A stretch of 64,000 bases of DNA from an uncultured Candidatus Melainabacteria bacterium (GTDB taxonomy: Bacteria; Cyanobacteriota; Vampirovibrionia; Gastranaerophilales; Gastranaerophilaceae), in assembly GCA_934757275.1 (NCBI GenBank), contig CAKVLN010000001.1, forward strand, positions 248,001 through 312,000, in the 5' to 3' direction. Both the position numbers and the translations under genes were made by a program. This document shows, one piece after another, positions 1-8,706 of this stretch (positions within the stretch are counted from its first letter, which is position 1; every line of letters begins with the position of its first letter). The notes beneath the pieces were generated by a model. The model was not told where the DNA came from. It was given only the letters and a program-made list of their open reading frames with translations, and did no database searches.

Positions 1-536
<536 letters not shown>

Positions 537-651
537 AGTTTTAAGAATTGTAAATATTACTAGCAAAAAATATTTTTACTGGTTTTCATGTTGATGTAAA
601 TAGCTGAAATACTAGAAAAAATAATATATAAATATACATGAAAGGCAAATT

Positions 652-1191
652 ATGCAAATCTCAAAAATTACTCAACCAATGTTCACAAAAGCCCCAACAA
701 TGTTTAAAGCAGAACCTATGCAAGGTGATGTAGTCGAAGACAAAGCACAAGAGTTAAAGACTCCAGAAAATTATGGTCGTGCGATGGTAAACTTTAAAGC
801 TGGTACTGCAACAAGAATTTTGTGTAAACAAGATAGAGCATTAATGGAAACATTGAGTGATACGTTGGGTTTGACTAAAGATAAAGCTTTGCAATTAAGA
901 CAAGAATTTAAAAGCTTTCTTGTAGATAATAATTATAAATCATTGAATGATGTTAAGTTTGGCGATGATAATGAAGGTTTTTTTGCGGAATGTGAATTTG
1001 TTGGTAATTTAACAAACAGAATTGCAAAAAAGATGAAATTAAACGAAATTGAAGAAGATGCATTAAATATGGAACTTGTTAAAAGAATGGACGAAAAAGA
1101 AGATTATATCCCTGGTGGTAAAGATTATTTGAAGGAAATGAATATGATGGATCATTTCTTTAGAAAGAATACTGATAAAATTTTTAATTAA
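652..1191 (+). CDS. Orphan protein with the shared N-terminal peptide
   Basis: This 179-residue soluble protein matches no family I recognise. It starts MQISKITQPMFTKAPTMFKA, an M-[polar]-[IVL] opening followed within 25 residues by F-K-A, which recurs in several other orphan proteins of this window. A second F-K-A occurs near residue 50 (VNFKAGTATRI). The rest is charged and apparently helical, without signal peptide or membrane segment. A GAAAGG ribosome binding site lies 8 bases before the ATG, and a strong terminator follows, so it is probably a single-gene transcript. Function unknown. Confidence 0.75.
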   Translation: MQISKITQPMFTKAPTMFKAEPMQGDVVEDKAQELKTPENYGRAMVNFKAGTATRILCKQDRALMETLSDTLGLTKDKALQLRQEFKSFLVDNNYKSLNDVKFGDDNEGFFAECEFVGNLTNRIAKKMKLNEIEEDALNMELVKRMDEKEDYIPGGKDYLKEMNMMDHFFRKNTDKIFN

Positions 1192-1217
1192 GATTTAATA
1201 AAAAATAAATAAAAAAA

Positions 1218-1243
1218 AATCGGTTCATAGAGCCGATTTTTTT
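1218..1243 (+). terminator. Rho-independent terminator
   Basis: A 9-bp stem (AATCGGTTC with GAGCCGATT, one G-T pair) and a 3-base loop are followed by seven T residues. An A-rich run before it may let it also serve the opposite strand. It ends the orphan gene at 652-1191. Confidence 0.85.
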
Positions 1244-1290
1244 ATTTTCAATATAGTTAAGTACTTTCTGCTTTTATTTTTATATAGTCA

Positions 1291-1728
1291 TTATCTTATT
1301 AATGGCGGTAATGTCATACTAGCTATTATTATGGCTGGAATTAATATAAAGAAAATACATATTAAAATGCAACCACTAATCGCCCATATCTTCTGAACTT
1401 TATGAAACTCTTCAATGCTTTTCCACTTTTTGTTTTGCCAAGCCCATTTGTTGCCATTGATACCAAACCAAATCAGAATGCCAAGTAGAACAATTTTTCC
1501 AAGAATTGGAATAATGTCTAAAATTGCAATAGGGAAGATGATTAGGGTAATGTAACTTCTGTTACCTAAACCCCAAATCCATGAAAAGAAAAATGCGCCC
1601 CAGTTAAATCTTTTTGCAACGATATCTAATACCGGTGAATCTTTTCCCATACCAGAATTATTGGCAAGATTTTGTTGCTGCAAAGACTGGTTAAGTTTGT
1701 TTTTGTCATTCAAATTATTTATTTCCAT
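1291..1728 (-). CDS. Small membrane protein, DUF2628-like
   Basis: The protein has 145 residues. After a polar N-terminus of about 35 residues comes FNWGAFFFSWIWGLGNRSY, then two hydrophobic segments around a GINGNKWAW turn, and a last transmembrane helix near residues 112-138. The F-N-W-G-A-x-F...W-G-L core with following helices resembles the DUF2628 type of small inner-membrane protein of unknown function. The same core is in the second half of the gene directly upstream on this strand, so the two are paralogous. They are 17 bases apart and probably co-transcribed. Ribosome binding site GAGAG. Function unknown. Confidence 0.7.
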   Translation of the reverse strand: MEINNLNDKNKLNQSLQQQNLANNSGMGKDSPVLDIVAKRFNWGAFFFSWIWGLGNRSYITLIIFPIAILDIIPILGKIVLLGILIWFGINGNKWAWQNKKWKSIEEFHKVQKIWAISGCILICIFFILIPAIIIASMTLPPLIR

Positions 1729-1745
1729 ACTTACTCTCTTTCTTT

Positions 1746-2921
1746 TTATTTACTTGGTTTATAAAATCTGTAAGCCTTCATTGCGCTTTTTAATATGTTT
1801 TTAGTTGTTGTATTTTCAGAATAGAACAGTGTTTCGTCCATATAGTATTCACCTAAAAGCTCATTGTTCTTAATGTTGTATATTTTTGTGCGTGATAGCT
1901 CGCTTGTCTTGTTATAATGATTTGTTGAGTTTAATTTTTTTCTTTCAGATGCTGAAACTGATGCTGCGATGTCTAAAATATCCTTCTTTTCACTAAAAGA
2001 ATATCTTTTCCAATCTTCCGGTAATACGTAGTACTTATTTTCATGCTCAGTAATTTCGTGTTTTTCAAAATACATAGAAGAAAAATTAGTAAGAGTGTTG
2101 TCCAATTTTTCTAGTGTTTGTGAGGCATGCTCAGGAGATTTTTTTGTTTCATTAATTGTTGTTGTAAAAAAACTAAGCATTAGAGCAAAGATGATTACAA
2201 AATATATTATTGGGAAAACAAGAACGTTGAGTAGAACAAATACGATGGTTTGCGTTTCTTGAGATTTGTTAAATTCTTCTATGTTCTGCCAGTTGCGATT
2301 TTTGGCAGACCATTCGTTGCCTTTCATTCCTAAATATAGTGAATATAACGCTCCCCAAGGGGTTATTCCAAGCAAGAGTATCCACAAGGTTTTGTAAGAT
2401 TTATTCCAAAGTCCCCAAAGCCATGTGCCAAAATATGCACCCCAGTTAAATTCTTTGCGATAATCATAAGGATATTTTCCTGTAATTTCGCCTTTTTTGA
2501 AAATTAAATAAAGTATTGCAATCGTATTTACTATTGTTAGTAAAAAGGCGATTGGGCAAGGATATATTATACAAAAAGCATTAAGTACAAATAAACCTGC
2601 AAAAATAGCGTTCATGTCTTTTTGAATTTTGCCATTGATGTCATTTAGCCTTTTGTTAGAATTTATAATCAAAATATACGAACATAAAATTCCACCTAGC
2701 AAAACCCAGATTTTTAATATCCAAGGCGCATCTAGCCAAACCTTGTTAAAATTAAACAAATCTTCTAACGTGCCAAGATTTGTAAAAAGGTAAATATTTA
2801 AAGGTAATGAAAAAAACAAGTTAATCATACCTAAAAATATTAAATTTAAACAGTAATCATAACGCCCAATAATACCATCAGTACCCAAAAACTTTGGGTT
2901 TAATCTTAATTCATCAATCAT
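1746..2921 (-). CDS. Membrane protein: DUF805-like part fused to DUF2628-like part
   Basis: The protein has 391 residues. Residues 1-145 carry IIGRYDYCLNLIF, four hydrophobic helices and NSNKRLNDING, resembling the DUF805 layout (G-R-x-x-Y start, later R-L-x-D). Residues 150-260 contain FNWGAYFGTWLWGLWNKSY and GMKGNEWSAKNRNWQNIEEF, closely matching the core of the 145-residue protein encoded just downstream. The last 130 residues are polar, without family signature, and probably form a soluble tail. It is first in a two-gene unit. Function unknown. The family names are pattern-based. Confidence 0.65.
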   Translation of the reverse strand: MIDELRLNPKFLGTDGIIGRYDYCLNLIFLGMINLFFSLPLNIYLFTNLGTLEDLFNFNKVWLDAPWILKIWVLLGGILCSYILIINSNKRLNDINGKIQKDMNAIFAGLFVLNAFCIIYPCPIAFLLTIVNTIAILYLIFKKGEITGKYPYDYRKEFNWGAYFGTWLWGLWNKSYKTLWILLLGITPWGALYSLYLGMKGNEWSAKNRNWQNIEEFNKSQETQTIVFVLLNVLVFPIIYFVIIFALMLSFFTTTINETKKSPEHASQTLEKLDNTLTNFSSMYFEKHEITEHENKYYVLPEDWKRYSFSEKKDILDIAASVSASERKKLNSTNHYNKTSELSRTKIYNIKNNELLGEYYMDETLFYSENTTTKNILKSAMKAYRFYKPSK

Positions 2922-2984
2922 CTATTCTCAACTTTTTGTGATAATACCATGATTATTATATAGGTAATTTTAAGTTTTGTAAAG

Positions 2985-3731
2985 TTACTTGCCTCTTTTA
3001 GCCTTATACGCTTTGATTATGATGTTTCTTGCGTTTATGGCTTCGTCATGAGTTAGTGGCGGAATGCCTTTTAGCGGATAATCAATCCCAAGATTTTCAT
3101 ATTTTGGAATAGCCATGTCATGGTATGGCAAAACGTCAAGCGCAGCGATGTTGTGTAAAGTTGCCAGAAATTCACCCAAACGAGTTAAGTATTCTTCTTT
3201 GTAAGTTATTTGTGGCACAACAACGTGTCTTACCCACATTGGTTTTCTGATATCAGATAAATAACGAGCAAAGTCTAAAATGTTTTTGTTAGAGTGTTTG
3301 GTAAGCTTTTTATGTTCTTCATCATCAATATGCTTGATGTCCAAAAGAACTATGCTTGTGTATTTCATCAATTCGTCAACTTTTGCAGTATTCTCTTTGT
3401 TGAATAAAACGCCAGAAGTATCAAGAGCAGTGTTTACTCCCTTTTCGGTAAGTTTTTTAAAAAGTTCTGTTACAAACTCCATTTGTGCCATCGGTTCGCC
3501 ACCAGTAACTGTTAAACCGCCAGAACAAAATTCTTTTACGCTTTCGTACTGTTTAACAATTTCGTCAACACTCATTTTGTTGTTTTCTTTAAATTCCCAT
3601 GTGTCAGGGTTGTGACAGTATTGACAACGCATTGGGCAACCTTGAGTAAAGACTACAAAACGTATTCCCGGACCGTCAACAGTACCGCAACTTTCAATTG
3701 AATGTATATTTCCGTAAATTTCTTCTGACAT
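2985..3731 (-). CDS. pflA: Pyruvate formate-lyase activating enzyme (radical SAM)
   Basis: This 248-residue protein has full family length. It carries the radical-SAM cluster motif C-x3-C-x2-C at C32, C36 and C39 (GCPMRCQYCHNPDTW) after the typical GTVDGPGIRFVVF, and GGLTVTGGEPMAQ near residue 72. The enzyme cleaves S-adenosylmethionine and takes a hydrogen atom from the catalytic glycine of pyruvate formate-lyase. Its target is encoded 2.3 kb away on the same strand, with small orphan genes between. Here the glycine sits on the separate small polypeptide at 6037-6291. Ribosome binding site AGAGGT. Firm. Confidence 0.95.
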   Translation of the reverse strand: MSEEIYGNIHSIESCGTVDGPGIRFVVFTQGCPMRCQYCHNPDTWEFKENNKMSVDEIVKQYESVKEFCSGGLTVTGGEPMAQMEFVTELFKKLTEKGVNTALDTSGVLFNKENTAKVDELMKYTSIVLLDIKHIDDEEHKKLTKHSNKNILDFARYLSDIRKPMWVRHVVVPQITYKEEYLTRLGEFLATLHNIAALDVLPYHDMAIPKYENLGIDYPLKGIPPLTHDEAINARNIIIKAYKAKRGK

Positions 3732-3792
3732 GATAAATACCTCTTAATAATATATATTTTATTACAAAGATAACTGAAAAACATAAAATTAC

Positions 3793-3850
3793 TTGACAAT
3801 TTGTTAGGAGTGCCTTACTCTTAAAAAAGAATGTAAGGTACGACTAACAA
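3793..3850 (+). promoter_or_regulatory. Promoter overlapping an 18-bp interrupted palindrome
   Basis: A consensus -35 TTGACA (3793-3798) stands 17 bases before a weak -10 TACTCT (3816-3821). Overlapping it, TTGTTAG-GAGTG-CCTTAC (3801-3818) is mirrored by GTAAGG-TACGA-CTAACAA (3833-3850), pairing at 15 of 18 positions. The arms cover the spacer and -10, where a repressor or an RNA hairpin could act. The next gene starts at 3886. The responsible regulator is unknown. Confidence 0.5.
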
Positions 3851-3885
3851 AAGATTGATACATTAGCTTTAAGGAGTTAGTTTAA

Positions 3886-4887
3886 ATGATAAATAATATA
3901 AAAGCTTTCGCAAAATTTTTAGACCAACCGATGCTGATTGCTCGTTTAAATAAAAATATGCCGAAAATTATGCTTACTGCAACTGCTTTGTATAGTGCGA
4001 AAAAAGGCTTTGATGTTTATGAGCATAGTGGGGACGTTACAATTTGTGATGGTAAGGAGCAGAAAAAGAATTATTTAAAGAACACGGGAATATTATTTGG
4101 GTCTGTAATTTCTGCTCTTATAGCTCCAAAATTAGCCTCTAAAATGACTAGTCGGGCTACTTTAAGTTCATTGGAGGTGATTAAAAATCAAAATACCAAA
4201 TTGGTTGATGAATTTCTTTCAAAAAATAAAAATTCGTTAAACGAAGAAAGTTTAAAGATTTTAGATGAGGCAAAAACAAAAGTTCTTTCTTTGTCAAAAA
4301 TAAAGAGCTTGACAAAGGAGTTGGAGGAAAGGAAGCTCGACGAATTTATGAAAAATTTGATTCCAGCTCCAGAAAATATAAACTCTAAAGAGATATTTTC
4401 AGAAATAGGTTATTTATCAATATATGGTGCAATACCTGTGGTTGGTGGAATTACGAGTGGAGTTATTGCAGATAAAATTGCTGGCGAAGAGGTTAAAAAG
4501 ACCGCTCCTGATAAAATAAGCGAGGGGTTGTACCAGTATTTAGCAAATATTTTTATGTGCAATATTGGAGCTGGAGTAGCTCTTGGAATTTTAGAAAAAT
4601 TGAATATAACTTCAAAAGCCTGTCGTGCGGTTGGAATGGTCGCAGGAATAATTTTGACGGGTGTTATTGGCGGTTCTAAGATTGCAAATTTTATTACAGA
4701 AAAGGGTGCGCAAAAACTTGGTATTGGTGGGGTTAAAGAAAGAAAACCAGAACTTATAGATTTGGGCATGCACACAGATGATATTGCAACAGTTGCGGTT
4801 TTGTCTGGACTGAAATGGATAGAACCGTCCTTGCCAATTTTGTATTCTATATCTGGATACAAATCCGGAATTGGGTATAGGAATTGA
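3886..4887 (+). CDS. Orphan glycine-rich membrane protein
   Basis: The protein has 333 residues. Hydrophobic segments lie near residues 63-80 (LFGSVISALIAPKLA), 170-190 (GAIPVVGGITSGVIA), 215-235 and 250-272 (GMVAGIILTGVIGGSKIA), separated by a charged helical stretch at 85-160. The glycine-rich helices suggest close packing in the membrane. No enzyme motif is visible and I do not recognise the family. It does not have the clear shared N-terminal peptide of its neighbours. A strong ribosome binding site (AAGGAG) precedes the ATG. It is preceded by a promoter with a palindrome and followed by a REP-like hairpin. Function unknown. Confidence 0.7.
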   Translation: MINNIKAFAKFLDQPMLIARLNKNMPKIMLTATALYSAKKGFDVYEHSGDVTICDGKEQKKNYLKNTGILFGSVISALIAPKLASKMTSRATLSSLEVIKNQNTKLVDEFLSKNKNSLNEESLKILDEAKTKVLSLSKIKSLTKELEERKLDEFMKNLIPAPENINSKEIFSEIGYLSIYGAIPVVGGITSGVIADKIAGEEVKKTAPDKISEGLYQYLANIFMCNIGAGVALGILEKLNITSKACRAVGMVAGIILTGVIGGSKIANFITEKGAQKLGIGGVKERKPELIDLGMHTDDIATVAVLSGLKWIEPSLPILYSISGYKSGIGYRN

Positions 4888-4897
4888 AGTTATTTGT

Positions 4898-4939
4898 AGT
4901 TTAAAGTCGTGTTCAATGAAAACGTTGAACACGACCTAC
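4898..4939 (-). repeat. REP-like hairpin, first copy of a 42-bp repeat
   Basis: These 42 bases recur without a mismatch at 5420-5461. The core GTCGTGTTCAA / TTGAACACGAC forms an 11-bp stem with an 8-base loop. On the minus strand it is preceded by GTAG, the head-tetranucleotide-plus-hairpin layout of REP sequences. It lies between convergent genes and may also end transcription. Confidence 0.75.
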
Positions 4940-4947
4940 AAATTTTT

Positions 4948-5307
4948 CTAATGTTTTCTCAATTTTGCTAGAAGAGTTTTCTTTCTTAAATCTAGTATAG
5001 CTTCTTCTACTTTTTCTACGATATTATCAGTTTGAGCATTACAGTAGCTATTGCCACTTTTTCTAAATAGTTTTTGAAAAAAGTTCATACCTTCTGCTAG
5101 TGGTTTTGCAGTAACCTCAAACATTTTTTTATGTTTACCATCAACTATACTCTTCCTAATTGGAAGTGATTCAATACTTATATCATAGGATTTGCCTAAA
5201 TTTTCCAATGCTTTTTTGTTTTCACGAATTAAACCTTTGTCGACATGCCATACTTTCGATGTATCCAATGCTCCAAACGTAGTTGATGTTGTATTGTTGA
5301 TTTGCAT
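4948..5307 (-). CDS. Orphan protein with the shared N-terminal peptide
   Basis: This 119-residue protein starts MQINNTTSTTFGALDTSK, a short version of the N-terminal peptide seen in other orphans here (M-Q-I-x..F-G-A). The remainder is basic and polar, ends in a charged helix, and has no membrane segment or recognisable motif. The ribosome binding site AGGAG is good. The gene is bracketed by two identical 42-bp hairpin repeats, as if it formed a cassette. Function unknown. Confidence 0.7.
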   Translation of the reverse strand: MQINNTTSTTFGALDTSKVWHVDKGLIRENKKALENLGKSYDISIESLPIRKSIVDGKHKKMFEVTAKPLAEGMNFFQKLFRKSGNSYCNAQTDNIVEKVEEAILDLRKKTLLAKLRKH

Positions 5308-5419
5308 TTATTTACTCCTATTAAACTCTAACAGTAATAACAAAACTGCTAAAAAAATAATTTGCTATGTGAAAATTGTATGTAACAGTTTGTAACGCAA
5401 CCTCTTAATTTATTAAAGC

Positions 5420-5461
5420 AGTTTAAAGTCGTGTTCAATGAAAACGTTGAACACGACCTAC
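5420..5461 (-). repeat. REP-like hairpin, second copy of the 42-bp repeat
   Basis: Identical to 4898-4939 and in the same orientation: 11-bp stem, 8-base loop, GTAG head on the minus strand. A short tandem run of CTACTTG units follows directly (5458-5479). Confidence 0.75.
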
Positions 5462-5493
5462 TTACTACTTGCTACTTGCAGAACATTATCTAC

Positions 5494-5796
5494 CTACCAA
5501 TTACAAGGTCGAGGAGTTTTAAGACCTAATTTTCTGCAACGTTTACAGTATTCATGCCAACTTTTCATGTATGCGCTATTTTCATCTATATCACTACCAC
5601 CAGGCGCAGGTCTAAAATGAAGACGACTAGGTTTAACAGTTTCTTCTTGTTTTGACTCAAGAGCCTCCAATCTTTCTTTAACACTTTTTAGCTCTTTATT
5701 TAATTCCTTAATTATTGTAGTATTTGATTTTTTGCCTTTTATAGATTGAAAATTAGTTTGTTTATTGGGACAAAAATTTACACCTGAAATTTGCAT
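5494..5796 (-). CDS. Orphan coiled-coil protein with the shared N-terminal peptide
   Basis: This 100-residue protein starts MQISGVNFCPNKQTNFQSIKG, again M-Q-I...N-F...K-G. Residues 28-52 (IIKELNKELKSVKERLEALE) show heptad spacing typical of a short coiled coil. The C-terminal third is proline- and glycine-rich with a C-x2-C (YCKRCRK). Ribosome binding site AAAGGATG. There is no signal peptide and no known family. It may be a small structural or adaptor protein, but that is only a guess from composition. Confidence 0.7.
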   Translation of the reverse strand: MQISGVNFCPNKQTNFQSIKGKKSNTTIIKELNKELKSVKERLEALESKQEETVKPSRLHFRPAPGGSDIDENSAYMKSWHEYCKRCRKLGLKTPRPCNW

Positions 5797-5896
5797 TACT
5801 CATCCTTTCTATAATTGAATATTAAAAGTTTATATAACTATAAAACTTCTAATAAAAAAATTTGCTACCCATATTACAAATCGTTACATTTTAGTT

Positions 5897-5929
5897 GTAG
5901 GTTGTGTTGAACAATTGTCATTCAACACA
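5897..5929 (+). repeat. REP-like hairpin
   Basis: GTAG (5897-5900) is followed by TGTGTTGAA (5903-5911), which pairs with TTCAACACA (5921-5929). This is the layout and part of the stem sequence of the 42-bp repeats, in the other orientation and diverged. Confidence 0.6.
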
Positions 5930-5953
5930 GCAATAACATAACAAGGACAAAAT

Positions 5954-5986
5954 AAAGTCGGTGCGATATTTCATCGCACCGACTTT
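5954..5986 (-). terminator. Terminator of the pyruvate formate-lyase genes
   Basis: A 14-bp stem (AAAGTCGGTGCGAT with ATCGCACCGACTTT) and a 5-base loop lie about 50 bases beyond the stop of the small pyruvate formate-lyase gene. There is no long T run on the minus strand, so it may act partly as an mRNA-stabilising hairpin. Confidence 0.65.
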
Positions 5987-6036
5987 GAATATCTTTTTAT
6001 CGGCTTTATGTAACCGACTTACCTTTGCCCTTTAGT

Positions 6037-6291
6037 CTAGCAACCGCAACCGTTACCTAAAGAAGCGTGGAATGTTCTAGAGATAACATCGTCTTGTTGT
6101 TCTTTTGTTAACTTAATGAAGTTTACTGCATAACCTGAAACTCTCACTGTTAATTGAGGGTATTTTTCAGGGTGTGCTTGAGCATCAAGTAATGTTTCTC
6201 TGTTGAATACGTTTACGTTAAGGTGGTGACCACCTTTTTCAACATAACCGTCTAAAAGATTTATTAAGTTTTCTTCTTGTTGTGTTGTCAT
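6037..6291 (-). CDS. grcA: Glycyl-radical small subunit of a split pyruvate formate-lyase (GrcA-like)
   Basis: These 84 residues correspond to the last ~80 residues of ordinary pyruvate formate-lyase: [36 protein letters not shown], then [18 protein letters not shown]. The radical-bearing glycine is G53 in RVSGYAVNF. It resembles the stand-alone cofactor GrcA/YfiD. Here, however, the neighbouring large gene lacks this whole domain, so the polypeptide must supply the radical rather than act as a spare. It ends GNGCGC, a cysteine tail not normal in the family and echoed by the large subunit's tail. Own ribosome binding site (AGGAAT), 113 bases after the large gene. Confidence 0.9.
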   Translation of the reverse strand: MTTQQEENLINLLDGYVEKGGHHLNVNVFNRETLLDAQAHPEKYPQLTVRVSGYAVNFIKLTKEQQDDVISRTFHASLGNGCGC

Positions 6292-6314
6292 TGTCTTATT
6301 CCTTATTTTTATTC

Positions 6315-6386
6315 GGCACGCAATTTGCGTCCCCTACTAACTATTGTGATTTGCGAGTAGCAATGGAAAAATTCCATTTACTACTC
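6315..6386 (-). repeat. Two hairpins between the two pyruvate formate-lyase genes
   Basis: ACGCAA-T-TTGCGT (6318-6330) with flanking GG/CC pairs is followed by CTAC (6334-6337), so on the minus strand it is GTAG plus hairpin, REP-like. Next, GAGTAG-c-AATGGAA (6355-6368) pairs with TTCCATT-ta-CTACTC (6372-6386). In the mRNA both lie in the 113-base gap between large and small subunit genes and could set their relative amounts. Confidence 0.6.
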
Positions 6387-6404
6387 ACTTTTCACTAATT
6401 ACTA

Positions 6405-8486
6405 TTATTGGCAATTTCCTTCTGAGCAACCGCAATCCAATTGAATGTCCAAGTCACCCATGAATACATCATCTTTACCCAATGCATTAGGGATAATTGA
6501 GAAGGTATTTGAGATACCATCTTGAGCATCATTGAATGGAAGTTTTGCAACAGATGCTAGAGATGCAACAGCACCGTGAGTATCACGTCTGTGCATAGGA
6601 TTAGCTCCTGGAGCCAATGGAACACCAGCTTTTCTACCGTCTGGAGTGTTACCAGTTTTCTTACCATAAACAACGTTTGAAGTAATTGTCAAGATTGACA
6701 TTGTAGGAATAGAATTTCTATAAGTATAGTGTTTTCTAATCATGTTCATGAATTTCTTAACAATACCAACTGCAAATTGGTCAACTCTGTCATCGTTGTT
6801 ACCATATTTTGGATAATCGCCTTCAACTTCATAGTCAACAACCAAACCGTTTTCGTCACGGATAGTTTTAACTTTAGCATATTTAATAGCTGAAAGTGAG
6901 TCAGCAACTACTGACAAACCAGCGATACCAGTTGCGAAGTATCTCTTAACATCTCTATCGTGAAGAGCCATTTGAGATCTTTCGTAGCAGTATTTGTCGT
7001 GCATGTAATGAATTACGTTCAATGTGTTAACGTATAAGCCAGCTAACCATTCCATCATATCTTCATATTTTTCCATAACTTCATCAAAGTCTAGGTATTC
7101 AGAAGTGATAGGTCTGTACTTAGGACCAACTTGTTCTTTAATTCTTTCATCAACACCACCGTTGATTGCATATAACAAGCACTTAGCCAAGTTAGCTCTA
7201 GCACCGAAGAATTGCATTTCTTTACCAACTACCATTGAAGATACACAACAAGCGATAGCATAATCATCACCGTGAGTTACTCTCATCAAATCATCGTTTT
7301 CGTATTGGATAGATGAAGTTGTAATAGAAATGTGAGCTGCATATTGTTTGAAGGCATGTGGTAATCTCTTAGACCACAATACTGTCATGTTAGGTTCTGG
7401 TGCAGTGCCTAAGTTTTCTAGTGTGTGTAAGTAACGGAATGAGTTTTTAGTAACCATGTGACGACCGTCAATACCAACACCACCGATTGATTCAGTAACC
7501 CAAGTTGGGTCGCCTGAGAACAATGAATTATATTCAGGAGTTCTTGCGAACTTAACTAATCTTAACTTCATGATGAAGTGGTCAATCATTTCTTGAGCTT
7601 CAGCTTCAGTGATAACACCGTTTCTCAAATCTCTTTCAATGAAGATATCTAAGAAAGTAGAAGTTCTACCAACTGACATAGCAGCACCGTTTTGTTCTTT
7701 AACTGCTGACAAGTAACCGAAGTATAACCATTGGATAGCTTCTTTAGCATTTTTAGCTGGTTTTCTGATATCGAAACCATATTCGTCGCCCAATTCAGCC
7801 ATTTCTTGTAATGCTCTGATTTGTTCAGCGATTTCTTCTTTTAATTGAATTTTTTCTGGTCTCATTTCACCATCTAATGATGCGTGTTGTTCTTTTTTGT
7901 CTTCGATTAATCTATCGATACCATAAAGAGCGATTCTTCTGTAGTCACCAATGATACGTCCACGACCGTAAGCATCTGGCAAACCTGTTAAGATAGCTGC
8001 GTGTCTTGCTTTTCTCATTTCAGGAGTGTAGCAATCAAAAACACCTTGGTTGTGAGTTTTTCTGTATTTTGTAAAAATTTCTGTAATTTCTGGGTCAACT
8101 TCGTAACCGTAAGATTTGCAAGAAGTTTCAGCCATTCTAATACCACCAAATGGTTGTAAAGAACGTTTTAGAGGCTTGTCTGTTTGCAAACCAACGATTG
8201 TTTCTAAGCTTTTATCAATGTAACCAGCCTTGTGAGAAGTGATTGTAGAAACGATTTTTGTGTCCATATCAAGAACGCCACCGTTTTCACGTTCTTTTTT
8301 GAACAAATCGCAACATTCTTGCCACAATTTTGTTGTTGCTTCTGTTGGGCCTGCCAAGAAGCTAGAATCACCATCATAAGGTGTGTAGTTTTTTTGGATA
8401 AAATCTCTTACGTTGATTTCTGACTGCCATTTGCCGCCAACGAAATCAGTTGTAGAAGATTGTTTTTCTAATGTTAATTCTGACAT
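6405..8486 (-). CDS. pflB: Pyruvate formate-lyase large part, lacking the glycyl-radical domain
   Basis: The protein has 693 residues; the usual enzyme has about 750-760. It converts pyruvate and CoA to acetyl-CoA and formate in anaerobic fermentation. The catalytic cysteine pair is present (C413-C414, [11 protein letters not shown]), as are [18 protein letters not shown] and the late [10 protein letters not shown]...PGANPMH region. It follows the family up to [11 protein letters not shown] and then, instead of the radical domain, has a short tail ending [11 protein letters not shown]. The missing domain is the separate gene at 6037-6291. A real split, not a sequencing frameshift, is likely: both parts have their own start and ribosome binding site (AAGGAG here), 113 bases lie between them, and both tails are cysteine-rich. 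Confidence 0.95.
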   Translation of the reverse strand: MSELTLEKQSSTTDFVGGKWQSEINVRDFIQKNYTPYDGDSSFLAGPTEATTKLWQECCDLFKKERENGGVLDMDTKIVSTITSHKAGYIDKSLETIVGLQTDKPLKRSLQPFGGIRMAETSCKSYGYEVDPEITEIFTKYRKTHNQGVFDCYTPEMRKARHAAILTGLPDAYGRGRIIGDYRRIALYGIDRLIEDKKEQHASLDGEMRPEKIQLKEEIAEQIRALQEMAELGDEYGFDIRKPAKNAKEAIQWLYFGYLSAVKEQNGAAMSVGRTSTFLDIFIERDLRNGVITEAEAQEMIDHFIMKLRLVKFARTPEYNSLFSGDPTWVTESIGGVGIDGRHMVTKNSFRYLHTLENLGTAPEPNMTVLWSKRLPHAFKQYAAHISITTSSIQYENDDLMRVTHGDDYAIACCVSSMVVGKEMQFFGARANLAKCLLYAINGGVDERIKEQVGPKYRPITSEYLDFDEVMEKYEDMMEWLAGLYVNTLNVIHYMHDKYCYERSQMALHDRDVKRYFATGIAGLSVVADSLSAIKYAKVKTIRDENGLVVDYEVEGDYPKYGNNDDRVDQFAVGIVKKFMNMIRKHYTYRNSIPTMSILTITSNVVYGKKTGNTPDGRKAGVPLAPGANPMHRRDTHGAVASLASVAKLPFNDAQDGISNTFSIIPNALGKDDVFMGDLDIQLDCGCSEGNCQ

Positions 8487-8549
8487 TTTAATCTCCTTGT
8501 CTTTTCCTGTCCATACGGACTTTCTTCTATCACTACTTTATTAATTAAT

Positions 8550-8592
8550 ATTATACCCCATAAAAAAAACATGGTACAGTTGTTTAAACAAC
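8550..8592 (-). promoter_or_regulatory. pflB promoter with upstream palindrome
   Basis: On the minus strand a perfect -10 TATAAT (8550-8555) has a poor -35. Upstream is a perfect 14-bp palindrome, GTTGTTTAAACAAC (8579-8592), centred about 42 bases before the predicted transcription start. That is the classic class II activator position, and a weak -35 fits activator dependence. Binding by a redox or anaerobic regulator (FNR/CRP or Rex type) is inference. Confidence 0.5.
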
Positions 8593-8637
8593 ATTTATTA
8601 AGATTTTATTAAATTTTTATAAAGGCTTTATATCTGC

Positions 8638-8665
8638 TTGCATAATTTCAAAAAAAGAGTATAAT
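8638..8665 (+). promoter_or_regulatory. Promoter of the 8707 gene
   Basis: TTGCAT (8638-8643), a 16-base spacer and a perfect TATAAT (8660-8665). It is divergent from the pflB promoter, with about 35 bases of transcribed leader before the ATG at 8707. Confidence 0.65.
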
Positions 8666-8706
8666 AAAATTCTCGGGTGAAGCGACTCGATTTAGGATAG
8701 TGTAAA

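Noticed and set aside
4410..4932. Two minus-strand frames of 106 and 150 residues inside the 3886 gene
   Set aside because: Shadows of a well-coded plus-strand gene with a good ribosome site.
5438..5620. 60-residue plus-strand frame over the second 42-bp repeat
   Set aside because: It overlaps a hairpin repeat and the end of the minus-strand coiled-coil gene, with no ribosome site.
6292..6404. Possibility that the pyruvate formate-lyase split is a frameshift or assembly error
   Set aside because: 113 bases of non-coding DNA separate the parts, both have ribosome sites, and the large part has a unique tail; one or two base errors cannot explain this.
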